This document shows, one piece after another, positions 11,301-19,583 of a stretch of DNA of 64,000 nucleotides; position 1 is the first letter of the stretch; each line of letters begins with the position of its first letter. The stretch spans positions 30,557-94,556 of the forward strand of contig JAJZRO010000008.1 in NCBI GenBank assembly GCA_021802645.1, given 5' to 3'. The DNA comes from Deltaproteobacteria bacterium (GTDB lineage: Bacteria > Desulfobacterota > Desulfobulbia > Desulfobulbales > Desulfurivibrionaceae). A program made the position numbers and the translations under genes. The notes under the pieces are model-generated. The model did no database searches and was not told where the DNA came from. It saw only the letters and a program-made list of their open reading frames with translations.

Positions 11301-11909
11301 CTTACCGGTGACGGTGCTGCTCGAAAGAGAGATGCCCGCCGAATTGGTGCCCTTAATAAGGCTGCTCGCCTGGTTGGTGATCCCTTCCACCGTGCTGTTG
11401 TTGATGATATTTATGCCATCATGTGCGCCCTGGATGGTGCCGCTGTTGGTGATGGTACCCACGGCACTTCCCCAATTGATTACGATACCGCCTGCTGTGG
11501 TGCCGGTGCCTGCACCGGAAATGGTGCCGCTGTTGGTGATATTGCCGGCGGTGGAACCGGAGGTAACATAGATCCCCGCGAAGTTACCGGAAATGGTGCC
11601 GTTGTTGGTGATCGTGCCCGCCGCTACAGGACCGGCGGGAATCAAAACAGCGGTGGCGGTACCAGTGCCGCCACCAACAACCCCGCCGTTTGCCGCAGTA
11701 TCCACAATCAGGCTGCCGCTGTTGCCGAGGATAACTTGGCCTGGATTCCCGCCGCTTGCGGTGTTTACAGTATAGGTAAGGAGGCCGCTTGTGGTTGGGA
11801 CAGTTACACCCCATGCCGGGGTGGCGGTGAGGGCCGGCAAGGCCGTGACCGCCAGGCAGGTGGCGGCGATGGCCTGATGCAGATGCTTGCGATGATATCG
11901 TTTGGCCAT
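8376..11909 (-). CDS. Autotransporter with long repetitive passenger (type Va secretion)
   Basis: 1177 residues. The N-terminus is a cleavable signal peptide (basic start, hydrophobic core, likely processing near TPAWG at 30-34). Residues about 40-540 consist of short glycine/asparagine-rich units such as ITNSGTISG, which predict a right-handed beta-helix; 540-770 hold longer repeats. The last roughly 260 residues look like an autotransporter beta-barrel, ending in an aromatic residue (KLKVPF) as outer-membrane barrels do. No protease or adhesin motif was seen, so the surface function is unknown. It is divergent from the sulfotransferase genes, with 202 bp between them. Confidence 0.9.
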   Translation of the reverse strand: MAKRYHRKHLHQAIAATCLAVTALPALTATPAWGVTVPTTSGLLTYTVNTASGGNPGQVILGNSGSLIVDTAANGGVVGGGTGTATAVLIPAGPVAAGTITNNGTISGNFAGIYVTSGSTAGNITNSGTISGAGTGTTAGGIVINWGSAVGTITNSGTIQGAHDGINIINNSTVEGITNQASSLIKGTNSAGISLSSSTVTGKITNAGTISGGQDGISINNSSTVGATGNVASAIENSGTISGNQHGISISNNSTINGSIVNNTGGHITGTNSAGIYVNSNSTVTGGIDNSGTISGGSYGIYIGNGSTVDSITNHAGATIQAGSPPGTAGIYLSGGTVSGSITNSGIITGQAGIYAVSNSNIGSIVNNVGAHITGTNSAGIYLSSSTVTGNITNSGIISGRQFGIMVQNNSSIGGDITNTGTIKGSTSVGIYVNNSTITGAVVNNGTIQGAGTGIRVQSSAVNGGITNSGTIQGGNYAIYITNPTSPVVITNTGLLDGAVELADGTLNLNGASGRVTGAVTGLAGSTVNVNGTFATENNFSVDTFTIANGGTLDLGNTLTASGGVTDNGTLNINGTAARITDAVSGTGTVNVNGTFATENNFSVDTFTIANGGTLDLGNTLTASGGVTDNGTLNINGTAARITDAVSGTGTVNVNGTFASESTFDVGTFNIANGGLFNMGHDVTVANGVHNSGTLSVAAGNLVTITGDYTQNASGIFQTGASSASNYGKLVVTGTADLTASNKIDVKVSSGDTLANGNVLRNVLSAGTLHAGALTVTDNSAVWNFTATVNGNAIDLTAEQGMNYTQAVSGGGAFPAAAGVAGALDAIQTAGATGDMQTVLNALGSLGTATEVGQAVSQLMPALAGNGGQIAMGVAGSSGSQVVHERMSGEHGLSSGEPLFKDRAFWVQPFYSWTDQSERKGVTGYSANSYGLAMGADGKVSEAWRLGAALSFAKGDVDGDSPITRANLDINTYQVSLYATDELSEATSLNLQAAFGLNDNDSSRDIQFGGLNRIASADYTSWHTLLDAELEHRYKVNEKTTLAPYLRAQYTYVNAEDYTETGAGAANLHVDSDSEDSLVVSAGGRAAYALTDRAKLTGHVGIGYDFLASQSSVTSTFAGGGSAFITKGLDPATVVMQGGLGFEMLAANGTTIAARYDVDGRQDYTNQVVSLKLKVPF
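9940..10311 (-). repeat. 186-bp tandem duplication inside the autotransporter gene
   Basis: Two almost identical units (9940-10125 and 10126-10311) encode the same 62-residue segment, beginning NVNGTFATENN and ending AVSGTGTV. The start of a third unit follows from 10312. A diverged version lies on the C-terminal side (NVNGTFASES). The DNA identity suggests recent duplication or active homogenisation. Confidence 0.9.
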
Positions 11910-12034
11910 GGCGAAACCTCTCGAAAGGAACGGGCCGGCAGCAACGCGACCCGGAAAATTTTGGTTACCTTACAGGATAGGCAGTGTAAAAAAAACAAAA
12001 AAATGAATGACTCATCAGGACGTTGACAAGGGCC

Positions 12035-12063
12035 GCGACAAACCAGGAATCGTGGCGTATGAT
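12035..12063 (+). promoter_or_regulatory. Possible sigma-70-type promoter for the sulfotransferase genes
   Basis: GCGACA at 12035 and TATGAT at 12058 are separated by 17 bp. A GGGAAA/TTTCCC hairpin (12065-12084) follows, before the ATG at 12112. The -35 match is weak, so this is a suggestion only. Confidence 0.35.
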
Positions 12064-12111
12064 AGGGAAAATTTTTAGTTTCCCGCAGCAGAAACTCCTA
12101 CCGGAAAAATA

Positions 12112-13821
12112 ATGGGCGCAGCAGACGAACAATCCCCCGGCCACAGGGCGGCCATGATGGCCGAGGCCGCCCGCCTCCAGGCCCAGGGCAATCTGGCGGC
12201 GGCGGAAGGCATCTATCGGCAGCTTCTCACCGCCGCGCCAGGGTTCCACCCGGCCTGGCACGCCTTGGGGCTGTTGGCGTATGCAGTAGGCAAACTCCCC
12301 CTGGCCGCAGAGCTCATCGCCAAGGCCATCGCGCTGGACGACTCAATAGCCCTCTACCACCGCAACCTCGGCGAGCTCTACCGCCGCCTCGGCCGGTTGC
12401 CCGAGGCCATTGGTGCCGGCGAACAAGCCACCCGACTGGCGCCCGACGATCTGGACGCCCACTACAACCTTGGTCTGGCCTACGCCGACAATGGGCAGCA
12501 ACAGGAGGCAATCCGCCGCTACCGCCATGCCCTGGCGTTCAATCCGCACCACCATCTTTCCTGGAACAATCTCGGTGCCGCCCTGGAAAAGATGGGCGAC
12601 AAGGCTGGCGCCGAGGAGGCGTATGCCCGCGCGGTCGCCATTGCCCCCCAGCATGCCGAGGCCCAGAACAACCTGGGGGCGATCTACAGCGAGCAGGGGA
12701 AACTTGCCGAGGCGCGCCGTTGTTTTGAGGCGGCCATCACCGCCAGGCCCGACTTTGTCGAGGCGCACTACAACCTCTCCTCGCTCAAGACCTATGCGCC
12801 GGGCGACGCGCATCTCGCCAACCTGGAGGCCTTGACCGCGCAGACGTCTTCCCTGCCGACCGCGGCCCGTATCCGTTACAATTTCGCCCTGGGCAAGGCA
12901 CTGGAGGATGTGGGCGAATATGACCGCGCCTTTGCCGCCTATGCCGAAGGCAACCGATTGCAGCATGACCTGTTGCCTTATGATGAGGCCCAGGCAGAGG
13001 CAATGCTTGCGCGGATCAAAGAAACCTTCGGCCAAAGATTCCTGGCAGCCCCCGCCAAGGCAGTATCCTTGAGCAGGACGCAGAGGATGCCGATTTTCAT
13101 CGTCGGCATGCCCCGCTCCGGCACCACGCTCATCGAGCAGATCCTCGCCAGTCACCCGATGGTCTTCGGCGCCGGCGAACTCGTTGCTCTGCATGAGGTG
13201 ATCCATGGCGCCCCCCAGGCGGCAACCGGAGAACCATTCACCGCCTGGGCCAAAAGGCTGACAGAGGAAGAGTTTCTCGCCCTGGGCGAAAACTACCTCG
13301 AACGAGTTTGGCGCCTCTGTCCCGACAGCGCTTGGATCACCGACAAGATGCCGGCCAACTTCTTCTACCTCGGCATGATCCGCCGGATGCTGCCCCAGGC
13401 AAAGATTATCCACGCCCGGCGCGACCCGATGGATTCCTGCTTCTCCTGCTTTGCGCGGCTCTTCAACGACACCATGCCCTTTGCCTACGATCTTGGCACT
13501 CTGGGCCGTTATTATGTGCGGTACATGCAGCTCATGGAGCACTGGCAGACGGTGTTGCCGGTGGACAGCGTGCTCGACGTGCAGTATGAAGAGATGGTGG
13601 CCGATGTGGAGGGCCAGGTCCGGCGGCTGCTCGCCTACCTCGATCTGCCGTGGGACGATGCCTGCCTGGCCTTTTACGAAAACAAGCGACTGGTGAAGAC
13701 TGCCAGCGTGGCCCAAGTGCGCAGGCCGATCTACACCACCTCGGTGGCTCGCTGGCAACGCTTTGCCCCCCACCTGGAACCCTTGCGGGCCATCGTGCAG
13801 CGTTATTGCGTAAACGGCTAG
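12112..13821 (+). CDS. TPR-repeat sulfotransferase, copy 1
   Basis: 569 residues. The N-terminal half (about 10-260) is a run of tetratricopeptide repeats. The C-terminal half is a Sulfotransfer_3-type domain with the 5'-phosphosulfate-binding loop GMPRSGTTLIEQI near residue 333, ITDKMPANFF, and a C-terminal LPWDDACL...YTTSVARW block shared with the next gene. Enzymes of this family move sulfate from PAPS to a hydroxyl of a glycan or peptide; the acceptor here is unknown. No signal peptide is visible. It sits 5 bp before the region of its paralogue and shares the locus with convergent cysC. Confidence 0.88.
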   Translation: MGAADEQSPGHRAAMMAEAARLQAQGNLAAAEGIYRQLLTAAPGFHPAWHALGLLAYAVGKLPLAAELIAKAIALDDSIALYHRNLGELYRRLGRLPEAIGAGEQATRLAPDDLDAHYNLGLAYADNGQQQEAIRRYRHALAFNPHHHLSWNNLGAALEKMGDKAGAEEAYARAVAIAPQHAEAQNNLGAIYSEQGKLAEARRCFEAAITARPDFVEAHYNLSSLKTYAPGDAHLANLEALTAQTSSLPTAARIRYNFALGKALEDVGEYDRAFAAYAEGNRLQHDLLPYDEAQAEAMLARIKETFGQRFLAAPAKAVSLSRTQRMPIFIVGMPRSGTTLIEQILASHPMVFGAGELVALHEVIHGAPQAATGEPFTAWAKRLTEEEFLALGENYLERVWRLCPDSAWITDKMPANFFYLGMIRRMLPQAKIIHARRDPMDSCFSCFARLFNDTMPFAYDLGTLGRYYVRYMQLMEHWQTVLPVDSVLDVQYEEMVADVEGQVRRLLAYLDLPWDDACLAFYENKRLVKTASVAQVRRPIYTTSVARWQRFAPHLEPLRAIVQRYCVNG

Positions 13822-13840
13822 GAGTATGCCCAGGAGAATC

Positions 13841-15994
13841 ATGCCCCCCGACTTCGCTCTTCCCTCCGAACCTATTGTGCTACCGGCTCCGGCCACGCCC
13901 CAGCCGCTTTCGCTGGAGCAGGCCATGGCCCTCGCCGGCCAGCTGCAGGCCCAGGGGAAGCTGGCGGAATCGGAGGCGCTTCTGCGGCAGATTCTGCAGG
14001 CGCAACCACAGCATGCGCCGGCCCTCCATCTGCTGGGGATCATCGCCCACCAGGCCGGCAGGCCGGAACTGGCCATCGAGCTGATCCGCCAGGCCATCGC
14101 CCAGAATGAGCGGGTCGCCTTGTTCCACGCCAATCTCGGCGAAATGTACCGGCAGCTTGGCCGGCTTGACAAGGCGGTGGACCACGGCCAACGGGCGATC
14201 GAGCTCGATCCCATGCTGGCCGTGGGACACAGCAACCTCGGCATCGCCTATTACGACCGGCAGGAATACGACCGGGCCGAGGCCAGCCAGCGACTGGCCT
14301 TGAAAATCGCCCCGAGGCTGGCGTGCGCCCTGAACAACCTGGGCAGCATCATGCGAGAGCGCAAACGCCTGGACGAGGCCATCCGCTCTTATCAGCAAGC
14401 CGCGGCAGCCGATCCCAACTATCTTGAACCCCTTAACAACCTGGGCGCCGTACTGGTCACCGAGGAACGCCCCGAAGAAGCGATGGCCGTTCTGGCCAAG
14501 GCCCTCTCCCTCAACCCCCAGTATGCCGACGCCCACTGCAACATCGGCTTCGCCCTCAAGGCTCTGGAGCAGTACGACCAGGCCTTGCAGCATTTCCAGA
14601 CTGCCCTGCACTTCAAGGCCGACTACCCGGAGGCGTATATCGGCATCGGCAGGATCTACCAGGAAAGGCACCAGCTTTCCGAGGCGGAGCGCGCCGGGTT
14701 GCGGGCAGTCGAACTGGACCAGGAAAATGCCGAGGCCCACAGCATGCTGGGCAGCATCTACACCGAGATGGATCAAACCGAGGCGGCGCTCCAGAGCTTC
14801 GACCGGGCCCTGGCCCTTGAGCCAACGCTCGCCTCCGCCCTACTCGGCAGAGGACATCTGGCCATGGAACTGGGGGAGATGCAGCGGGCCGAACAATTTT
14901 TCCGGAAGGCCCTGGCGGAATCCCCGACCGACGACCTGGCAGCCCGTTTCCACCTCAGCCAGGCCAAGAAGGTACGCCCAGGCGACGAGAACATGACGGC
15001 GCTGATGGCCGCTGCCGCCAACGCCACGGCTCTGCCGGAGCACAAACAGCTCTCGCTCCACTTTGCCCTGGGCAAATGCTATGACGACACCGGCGAGAAA
15101 GACCAGGCCATGCATCACTTCCTGGAGGGATGCCGGCTCAAACGAAAAAAAATCTCCTACGACCCGGCGGCCCAGGAACGCACCTTCCAGGAGATCATGG
15201 CCGCCCTGGCTGGCCCGGCCCTCGCTGCCCTGCGCGGTGGCGGCAACCCATCCTCCTTGCCGATCTTCGTACTGGGCATGCCGCGCTCCGGCACCACCCT
15301 GACCGAGCAGATCATTGCCAGCCATCCCGAGGTACACGGCGCCGGTGAACTGCCCTATCTGTTGGATATCGTCTCACGGCCCCTGACGGTGGACGGCCAC
15401 GTTCTCAACTTCCCTTACCTCCTGCAACGGCTCGACCCCGCCCTGCTTGCCGCCTGGGGCAATGAATATGTGACCCGCCTCCAGACCAAGGCGCCGACAG
15501 CCCGGCGCATCACCGACAAGATGCCGGGTAACTCTCTGCTGGTCGGGTTGCTCCACGTCATGCTCCCCAATGCCAAGATCGTGCATGTGCGCCGCAACCC
15601 GGTGGATACCTGCCTCTCCTGCTTCACGCGGCTTTTCCACCATGGCCAGGAATATACCTACGATCTGGCCGAACTCGGCCGCTACTACGCGGGCTACAGC
15701 CGGGTGATGGAGCACTGGCGCCAAGTGCTGCCGGCCGGCGCCTTCTACGAAATCCGGTACGAACAACTGGTGGCCGACACGGAGGGTGAGACACGAAAAC
15801 TCATCGACTACTGCGGCCTGCCGTGGGACGATGCCTGTCTGACCTTCCACACCAATGAACGGAAGGTGCGGACCGCCAGTATCACCCAGGTGCGCCAGCC
15901 CATCTACACCACCTCGGTGGAACGCTGGCGGCCGTATGCGGCTTATCTTGGCCCGCTGCTCGATGCTCTGGGCGAGTTGGTGCCGGATCGATGA
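13841..15994 (+). CDS. TPR-repeat sulfotransferase, copy 2
   Basis: A paralogue of the upstream gene with a longer TPR array (about 25-390) and a C-terminal sulfotransferase domain (GMPRSGTTLTEQI, ITDKMPGNSL, LPWDDACL and YTTSVERW). The start is placed at ATG 13841 because AGGAGA lies 6 bases before it; ATG 13826 has its only AGGAG one base away, too close. This gives 717 residues. The stop overlaps the next ATG (ATGA), so translation of the lipoprotein is probably coupled. The duplicated pair suggests two acceptors or two sites on one acceptor. Confidence 0.88.
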   Translation: MPPDFALPSEPIVLPAPATPQPLSLEQAMALAGQLQAQGKLAESEALLRQILQAQPQHAPALHLLGIIAHQAGRPELAIELIRQAIAQNERVALFHANLGEMYRQLGRLDKAVDHGQRAIELDPMLAVGHSNLGIAYYDRQEYDRAEASQRLALKIAPRLACALNNLGSIMRERKRLDEAIRSYQQAAAADPNYLEPLNNLGAVLVTEERPEEAMAVLAKALSLNPQYADAHCNIGFALKALEQYDQALQHFQTALHFKADYPEAYIGIGRIYQERHQLSEAERAGLRAVELDQENAEAHSMLGSIYTEMDQTEAALQSFDRALALEPTLASALLGRGHLAMELGEMQRAEQFFRKALAESPTDDLAARFHLSQAKKVRPGDENMTALMAAAANATALPEHKQLSLHFALGKCYDDTGEKDQAMHHFLEGCRLKRKKISYDPAAQERTFQEIMAALAGPALAALRGGGNPSSLPIFVLGMPRSGTTLTEQIIASHPEVHGAGELPYLLDIVSRPLTVDGHVLNFPYLLQRLDPALLAAWGNEYVTRLQTKAPTARRITDKMPGNSLLVGLLHVMLPNAKIVHVRRNPVDTCLSCFTRLFHHGQEYTYDLAELGRYYAGYSRVMEHWRQVLPAGAFYEIRYEQLVADTEGETRKLIDYCGLPWDDACLTFHTNERKVRTASITQVRQPIYTTSVERWRPYAAYLGPLLDALGELVPDR

Positions 15995-16833
15995 AGAGAG
16001 GCCGCCTGCTGCTCCTGTTGGGTTGCCTGCTCCTCGCCGTGACCGGCTGTGTCGTCCTCTCGCCGGAACAGCGCCGGGAAAATGCCCGGCAACTGGCGGC
16101 CACCGCCGGCTGGCAGGAGATTCGGCTTCCCACCGATGCCTTTGTCCTGGCCGGATTCGTGCCGCAACCTGTTGGCCGCAACAACAAAACCCTGACCATC
16201 TACATCGAAGGCGATGGCCTGGCGTGGCTCAATGGCTCCACCATTTCCCCCGATCCCACGCCGATCCACCCCATTGCCTTGCAACTGGCCTTGCGCCAGG
16301 CGCAAGGCGCGGTCGCCTACCTGGCGCGGCCCTGCCAGTACGTGGGGAACGAAGAACGACGCGGCTGCTCCCGCCGGTATTGGACAGACCGGCGCTTTGC
16401 CCCGGAGGTGATAAAGGCCGCCAACCAGGCGATCGATCTGCTCAAGGAACGCTTCGGGGCGCAACAACTGGTGCTGGTGGGGTATTCAGGCGGCGGCGCG
16501 GTGGCGGCGCTGGCAGCCGCCCGCAGGCACGATGTGGCGCTGCTCGTTACCGTGGCCGGCAATCTCGACCACCAGCAATGGACCAAACAACATCAGGCTT
16601 CCCCCTTGACCGGCTCGCTCAATCCGGCGGACGCCTGGCATGACCTGCAAGGGGTGCCGCAACTGCATTTTGTCGGCGGCAGGGATACGGTGGTGGGCAG
16701 AGGGGTGGCCGAGGCGTTCGCCGCCCGCTTTCCTCCAGATCGGCGGCCGGAGATACGATTGCTCCCGGATGCGGACCACGTCGCCGGTTGGGTGGAGCAA
16801 TGGCCAGCCCTCAGCGCCGAATGGGCGAAGTAA
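15991..16833 (+). CDS. Alpha/beta-hydrolase-fold lipoprotein
   Basis: 280 residues. The N-terminus is a lipoprotein signal with lipobox AVTGC (Cys20), so the protein is probably membrane-anchored in the envelope. The mature part has the nucleophile elbow GYSGGG, a GGRDTVVG segment and a late DADHV, which fit a Ser-Asp-His triad. The substrate is unknown. It overlaps the second sulfotransferase by 4 bp (ATGA), so the three plus-strand genes form an operon. An esterase acting on the sulfated or related envelope product is possible but unsupported. Confidence 0.8.
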   Translation: MKRGRLLLLLGCLLLAVTGCVVLSPEQRRENARQLAATAGWQEIRLPTDAFVLAGFVPQPVGRNNKTLTIYIEGDGLAWLNGSTISPDPTPIHPIALQLALRQAQGAVAYLARPCQYVGNEERRGCSRRYWTDRRFAPEVIKAANQAIDLLKERFGAQQLVLVGYSGGGAVAALAAARRHDVALLVTVAGNLDHQQWTKQHQASPLTGSLNPADAWHDLQGVPQLHFVGGRDTVVGRGVAEAFAARFPPDRRPEIRLLPDADHVAGWVEQWPALSAEWAK

Positions 16834-16846
16834 GCGCCGGTGCGGC

Positions 16847-17458
16847 TTACCTCTTGGCGTATCCCATGGATGCCAACCCTTCCCGCACCAAGCGTTCGTC
16901 TTCCTCGGTGTAGTCGCACAGGATACAGGCACTGGCGGGTGGAACCACGCCTCGCCGTTCCAGTTCGGCCACAATACGGCCAGCACTCGCATCCGGGGTT
17001 TCCTGATCGGTATGCACGACAATCTCCGGCGCCGTCGGCTCTTCGTAAGGGTCGCTGATGCCGGTGAAGTTGGCAACCTGCCCGGCCCGTGCCCTGGCAT
17101 AGAGCCCCTTGACGTCCCGTGCCTCCAACACCTCCAGAGGACACGCACAGAACACCTCCAGGTACGTGCCGATCAACTGCCGGTTGTTTTGTCGGGCCTC
17201 GGCATAGGGGGCAATGGCCGCCACCACGCTGATCACCCGATTTTTGGTCAACAGATGGGAGACAAACCCAATGCGCCGCACGTTGATGTCGCGGTCGCGC
17301 TTGCTGAACCCCAGTTCCTGGCTGAAATTGGCGCGGATGATGTCGCCGTCGATCCACTCCGCCGCCAGACTGCGCCGCTTCAGTTCCAGATAGACCAGGC
17401 TCGACAACGTCGACTTGCCGGAACCCGACAGCCCGGTAAACCACAGGGTAAAACTCAT
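16847..17458 (-). CDS. cysC: Adenylylsulfate (APS) kinase
   Basis: Phosphorylates APS to PAPS. 203 residues from ATG 17458. Motifs: P-loop GLSGSGKST, DGDIIRANFS with LGFSKRDRD, and the FTGISDPYE-APE segment conserved in APS kinases. A roughly 40-residue C-terminal tail with CILCDYTEEDE is slightly unusual. It is the last gene of the ilvD-lptD-DHH-mltB-cysC run, 8 bp behind mltB, and converges on the sulfotransferase operon, whose enzymes need PAPS. Dissimilatory sulfate reduction uses APS directly, so PAPS production here probably serves sulfation (inference). Confidence 0.93.
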   Translation of the reverse strand: MSFTLWFTGLSGSGKSTLSSLVYLELKRRSLAAEWIDGDIIRANFSQELGFSKRDRDINVRRIGFVSHLLTKNRVISVVAAIAPYAEARQNNRQLIGTYLEVFCACPLEVLEARDVKGLYARARAGQVANFTGISDPYEEPTAPEIVVHTDQETPDASAGRIVAELERRGVVPPASACILCDYTEEDERLVREGLASMGYAKR

Positions 17459-17466
17459 AACGGCCC

Positions 17467-18600
17467 CTATTCCCCGCCGCTGCTCGTGAGCGGACTCGGC
17501 ATGGCCAGCGGCTCCCGGAATTTCTCCGCCAGTTCGGAGACCGCCATGGCATACCGGTTGGAGTTGTTCCACCTGGTGATCGCCTGGAAATTGGGGTAGC
17601 CGGCCACATAGCGCATGCCGCCATGCTCCAGCTCCAGGCCGACGATGGTGAGCGGTTTCCCGTCCACCGGCCTGGGCAGCGCCACTCCCTGCGCCTCCTG
17701 CACCACGTCCCACGGCACCAACCCCCGCCGGCCGGCCTCGTACGCCGTCACCAACCGCTCATCCTTCAGTGCATCGCCCAGCTCCCAATAGACCGGGGCT
17801 CCGAGGGCCCAGCCGGATTTCTTCAGGTAGTTGGCGATACTGGCCAGCACGTCCGGCACCGAATGCCAGACATCCCGGCGGCCGTCGCCATCGAAGTCCA
17901 CGGCATAGGTGCGGAAGCTCGATGGGATGAACTGGGTCTGGCCAAAGGCCCCGCCATAGGAACCGGTCACCTGCCGCGGGTCCATCCCGTTTTCCCGGCA
18001 AAGCAGCAGGAACTCGATGAGCTGCTGGCGGTAAAACTTGCTGCGGCGGGGATAGGCGTCGAAGAGGGTATTGAGGGTCTGAAAGAGCGGGAAGGACCCT
18101 TCCTGGGTGCCGTACTGGGTCTCGATCCCCCAGATTGCCACCACGACCTCCCGCTCGACGCCGATTTCCGCCTCGATGCGGTCCAGGGTTGCCTTGTGTT
18201 CTTGCAGGAGCTTTTTGCCCTTGCTGATCATGCCCAGGGTGACGAAGCGGGGATAGTAGAGATAGTAGGGTTTGGCCTCCCACTGCATGTCCATCAGCTC
18301 AAGCACCCGCTTCCTGATGGCCACCCCGGCAAAGAGGTTGGCCAATTCCGCGTCGCTGAAGCCATACTGCGTCCGCAGCTCCGTAAACAGCGCCTGATAG
18401 CGTTCGCTGGCCAGATCAATGGGTTGACCATCCTGGACCAGATCGGCGGCCTTAGGGGGGGGGACCGGCATGACTTGGGGCGCGGCCACCGGCGGGACCG
18501 GGGGCACCTCAACCGGCTCAGGTGGAGGCTGCGTTACGGCACAGCCGGAACAGAGAAGGAGAAAAGAGAGCAGCGGCAGGCCGCGGCGAGACATCTTCAT
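17467..18600 (-). CDS. mltB: Lytic murein transglycosylase B, lipoprotein
   Basis: 377 residues from ATG 18600, which overlaps the stop of the DHH gene (ATGA). A lipobox (LLCSGC) lies about 20 residues in, followed by a Pro-rich linker that spans to the peptidoglycan. The catalytic domain shows the MltB glutamate in WGIETQYG, GAFGQTQFIPSS and DFDGDGRRD (calcium-binding-like). It cleaves glycan strands to anhydromuropeptides. The longer open frame upstream is antisense-like and rejected. Confidence 0.93.
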   Translation of the reverse strand: MKMSRRGLPLLSFLLLCSGCAVTQPPPEPVEVPPVPPVAAPQVMPVPPPKAADLVQDGQPIDLASERYQALFTELRTQYGFSDAELANLFAGVAIRKRVLELMDMQWEAKPYYLYYPRFVTLGMISKGKKLLQEHKATLDRIEAEIGVEREVVVAIWGIETQYGTQEGSFPLFQTLNTLFDAYPRRSKFYRQQLIEFLLLCRENGMDPRQVTGSYGGAFGQTQFIPSSFRTYAVDFDGDGRRDVWHSVPDVLASIANYLKKSGWALGAPVYWELGDALKDERLVTAYEAGRRGLVPWDVVQEAQGVALPRPVDGKPLTIVGLELEHGGMRYVAGYPNFQAITRWNNSNRYAMAVSELAEKFREPLAMPSPLTSSGGE

Positions 18601-19565
18601 GACGCAAAAACCTCCTGGAATGACTTCAGGAACTGGTCGATCAGCTGATTGGGCAAAGCATTGATGCCGGCAGCCGCCACCCGCCCACCGCCGGTGGGGA
18701 AGGCACGGCACAAGATATCCGCCCCCTTTTTCGTGGCAAGCGGTGCCCGCACACTCACCAGGCTCGTGTTGTCGCCGTTGTCCACCAGTAGGGCGTGGGC
18801 CTGTTGCGGCCGCTCCCGCGCCCGGTCGTTGCTGAAAACCCCGGCCACCCGCCGCGCCCATGGCGCGTCCGGAAAGGCGTAAACCCGGCCGACCGCGTTG
18901 TCGAGCAACGGCGCAATCGCCTGGGCCTGGGCCATATCGGCACGGTAGCCCTCCCGCAACCGCGGCAGGAGCGGCGACTCACGAATAAAAGCCAACGGCT
19001 CGGCAAAGGGGTGCACCGCCTCATACAAGGCGGCCGGATGGCAGAAAAGATCCTCCACCGTGCGGCCATAGCCATTGTAATTCATCAGCTCGCCCAACTC
19101 CCTGAGGCTCGCAATCTCCGGCTCGGCAAGACCACAGGTCAGCGCCGTCCGCCTGGCCACCTCGTGCAGGTTGTCGCCAAAGGCGCCGACCACGGCCCAG
19201 GGGCGAAAACGGCCGCCGACCAGACGATCGACGATCAACGAGGTGCAGACCTCGGGATTGGGATCGATGTGCGCGGTGAGCTTCGCCGCCACGGGAAGAT
19301 CGCCGGCGAAGTGATGATCCGCGTAGAAGATCGTGCAGGTATCAAGGAGCGGCAGCAGATAGTCGCGGTTGCGGTCGAGCGAGATGTCGAGCACCGTGAT
19401 GTGCGCCTGCGTGACGCCGACCAGATGGCGGAGCAGGGTATTGTCCCGTTTCACGCCGGTAATGAGGTGCGCCGCCGGCCGTGGCTCCTGCAACCGCAAC
19501 TGGTGCAGGGCGCAGATGCCATCGGCGTCGCCGTTGAAAAGATCGAAGGACTCAACCACGCTCAT
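18597..19565 (-). CDS. DHH-family phosphoesterase
   Basis: 322 residues. The N-terminal DHH domain has FNGDADGICAL (metal ligands in GDADG) and ADHHFAG; the C-terminal DHHA1-like part has PTGGGRVAAAG. These are the marks of NrnA/RecJ-like phosphodiesterases that act on short oligonucleotides or cyclic dinucleotides, but this subfamily is not precisely recognised. It lies 18 bp after lptD and overlaps mltB by 4 bp, so it is inside an envelope-related operon without an obvious functional link. Confidence 0.85.
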   Translation of the reverse strand: MSVVESFDLFNGDADGICALHQLRLQEPRPAAHLITGVKRDNTLLRHLVGVTQAHITVLDISLDRNRDYLLPLLDTCTIFYADHHFAGDLPVAAKLTAHIDPNPEVCTSLIVDRLVGGRFRPWAVVGAFGDNLHEVARRTALTCGLAEPEIASLRELGELMNYNGYGRTVEDLFCHPAALYEAVHPFAEPLAFIRESPLLPRLREGYRADMAQAQAIAPLLDNAVGRVYAFPDAPWARRVAGVFSNDRARERPQQAHALLVDNGDNTSLVSVRAPLATKKGADILCRAFPTGGGRVAAAGINALPNQLIDQFLKSFQEVFAS

Positions 19566-19583
19566 TGATGCGACAGCGCCCCA

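Noticed and set aside
12023-12063. TTGACA/TATGAT promoter pair
   Set aside because: The spacer would be 29 bp, too long for a sigma-70 promoter; GCGACA at 12035 fits better.
18601-18861. N-terminal extension of mltB
   Set aside because: Lies antisense-like within the DHH gene; the lipoprotein signal begins at 18600.
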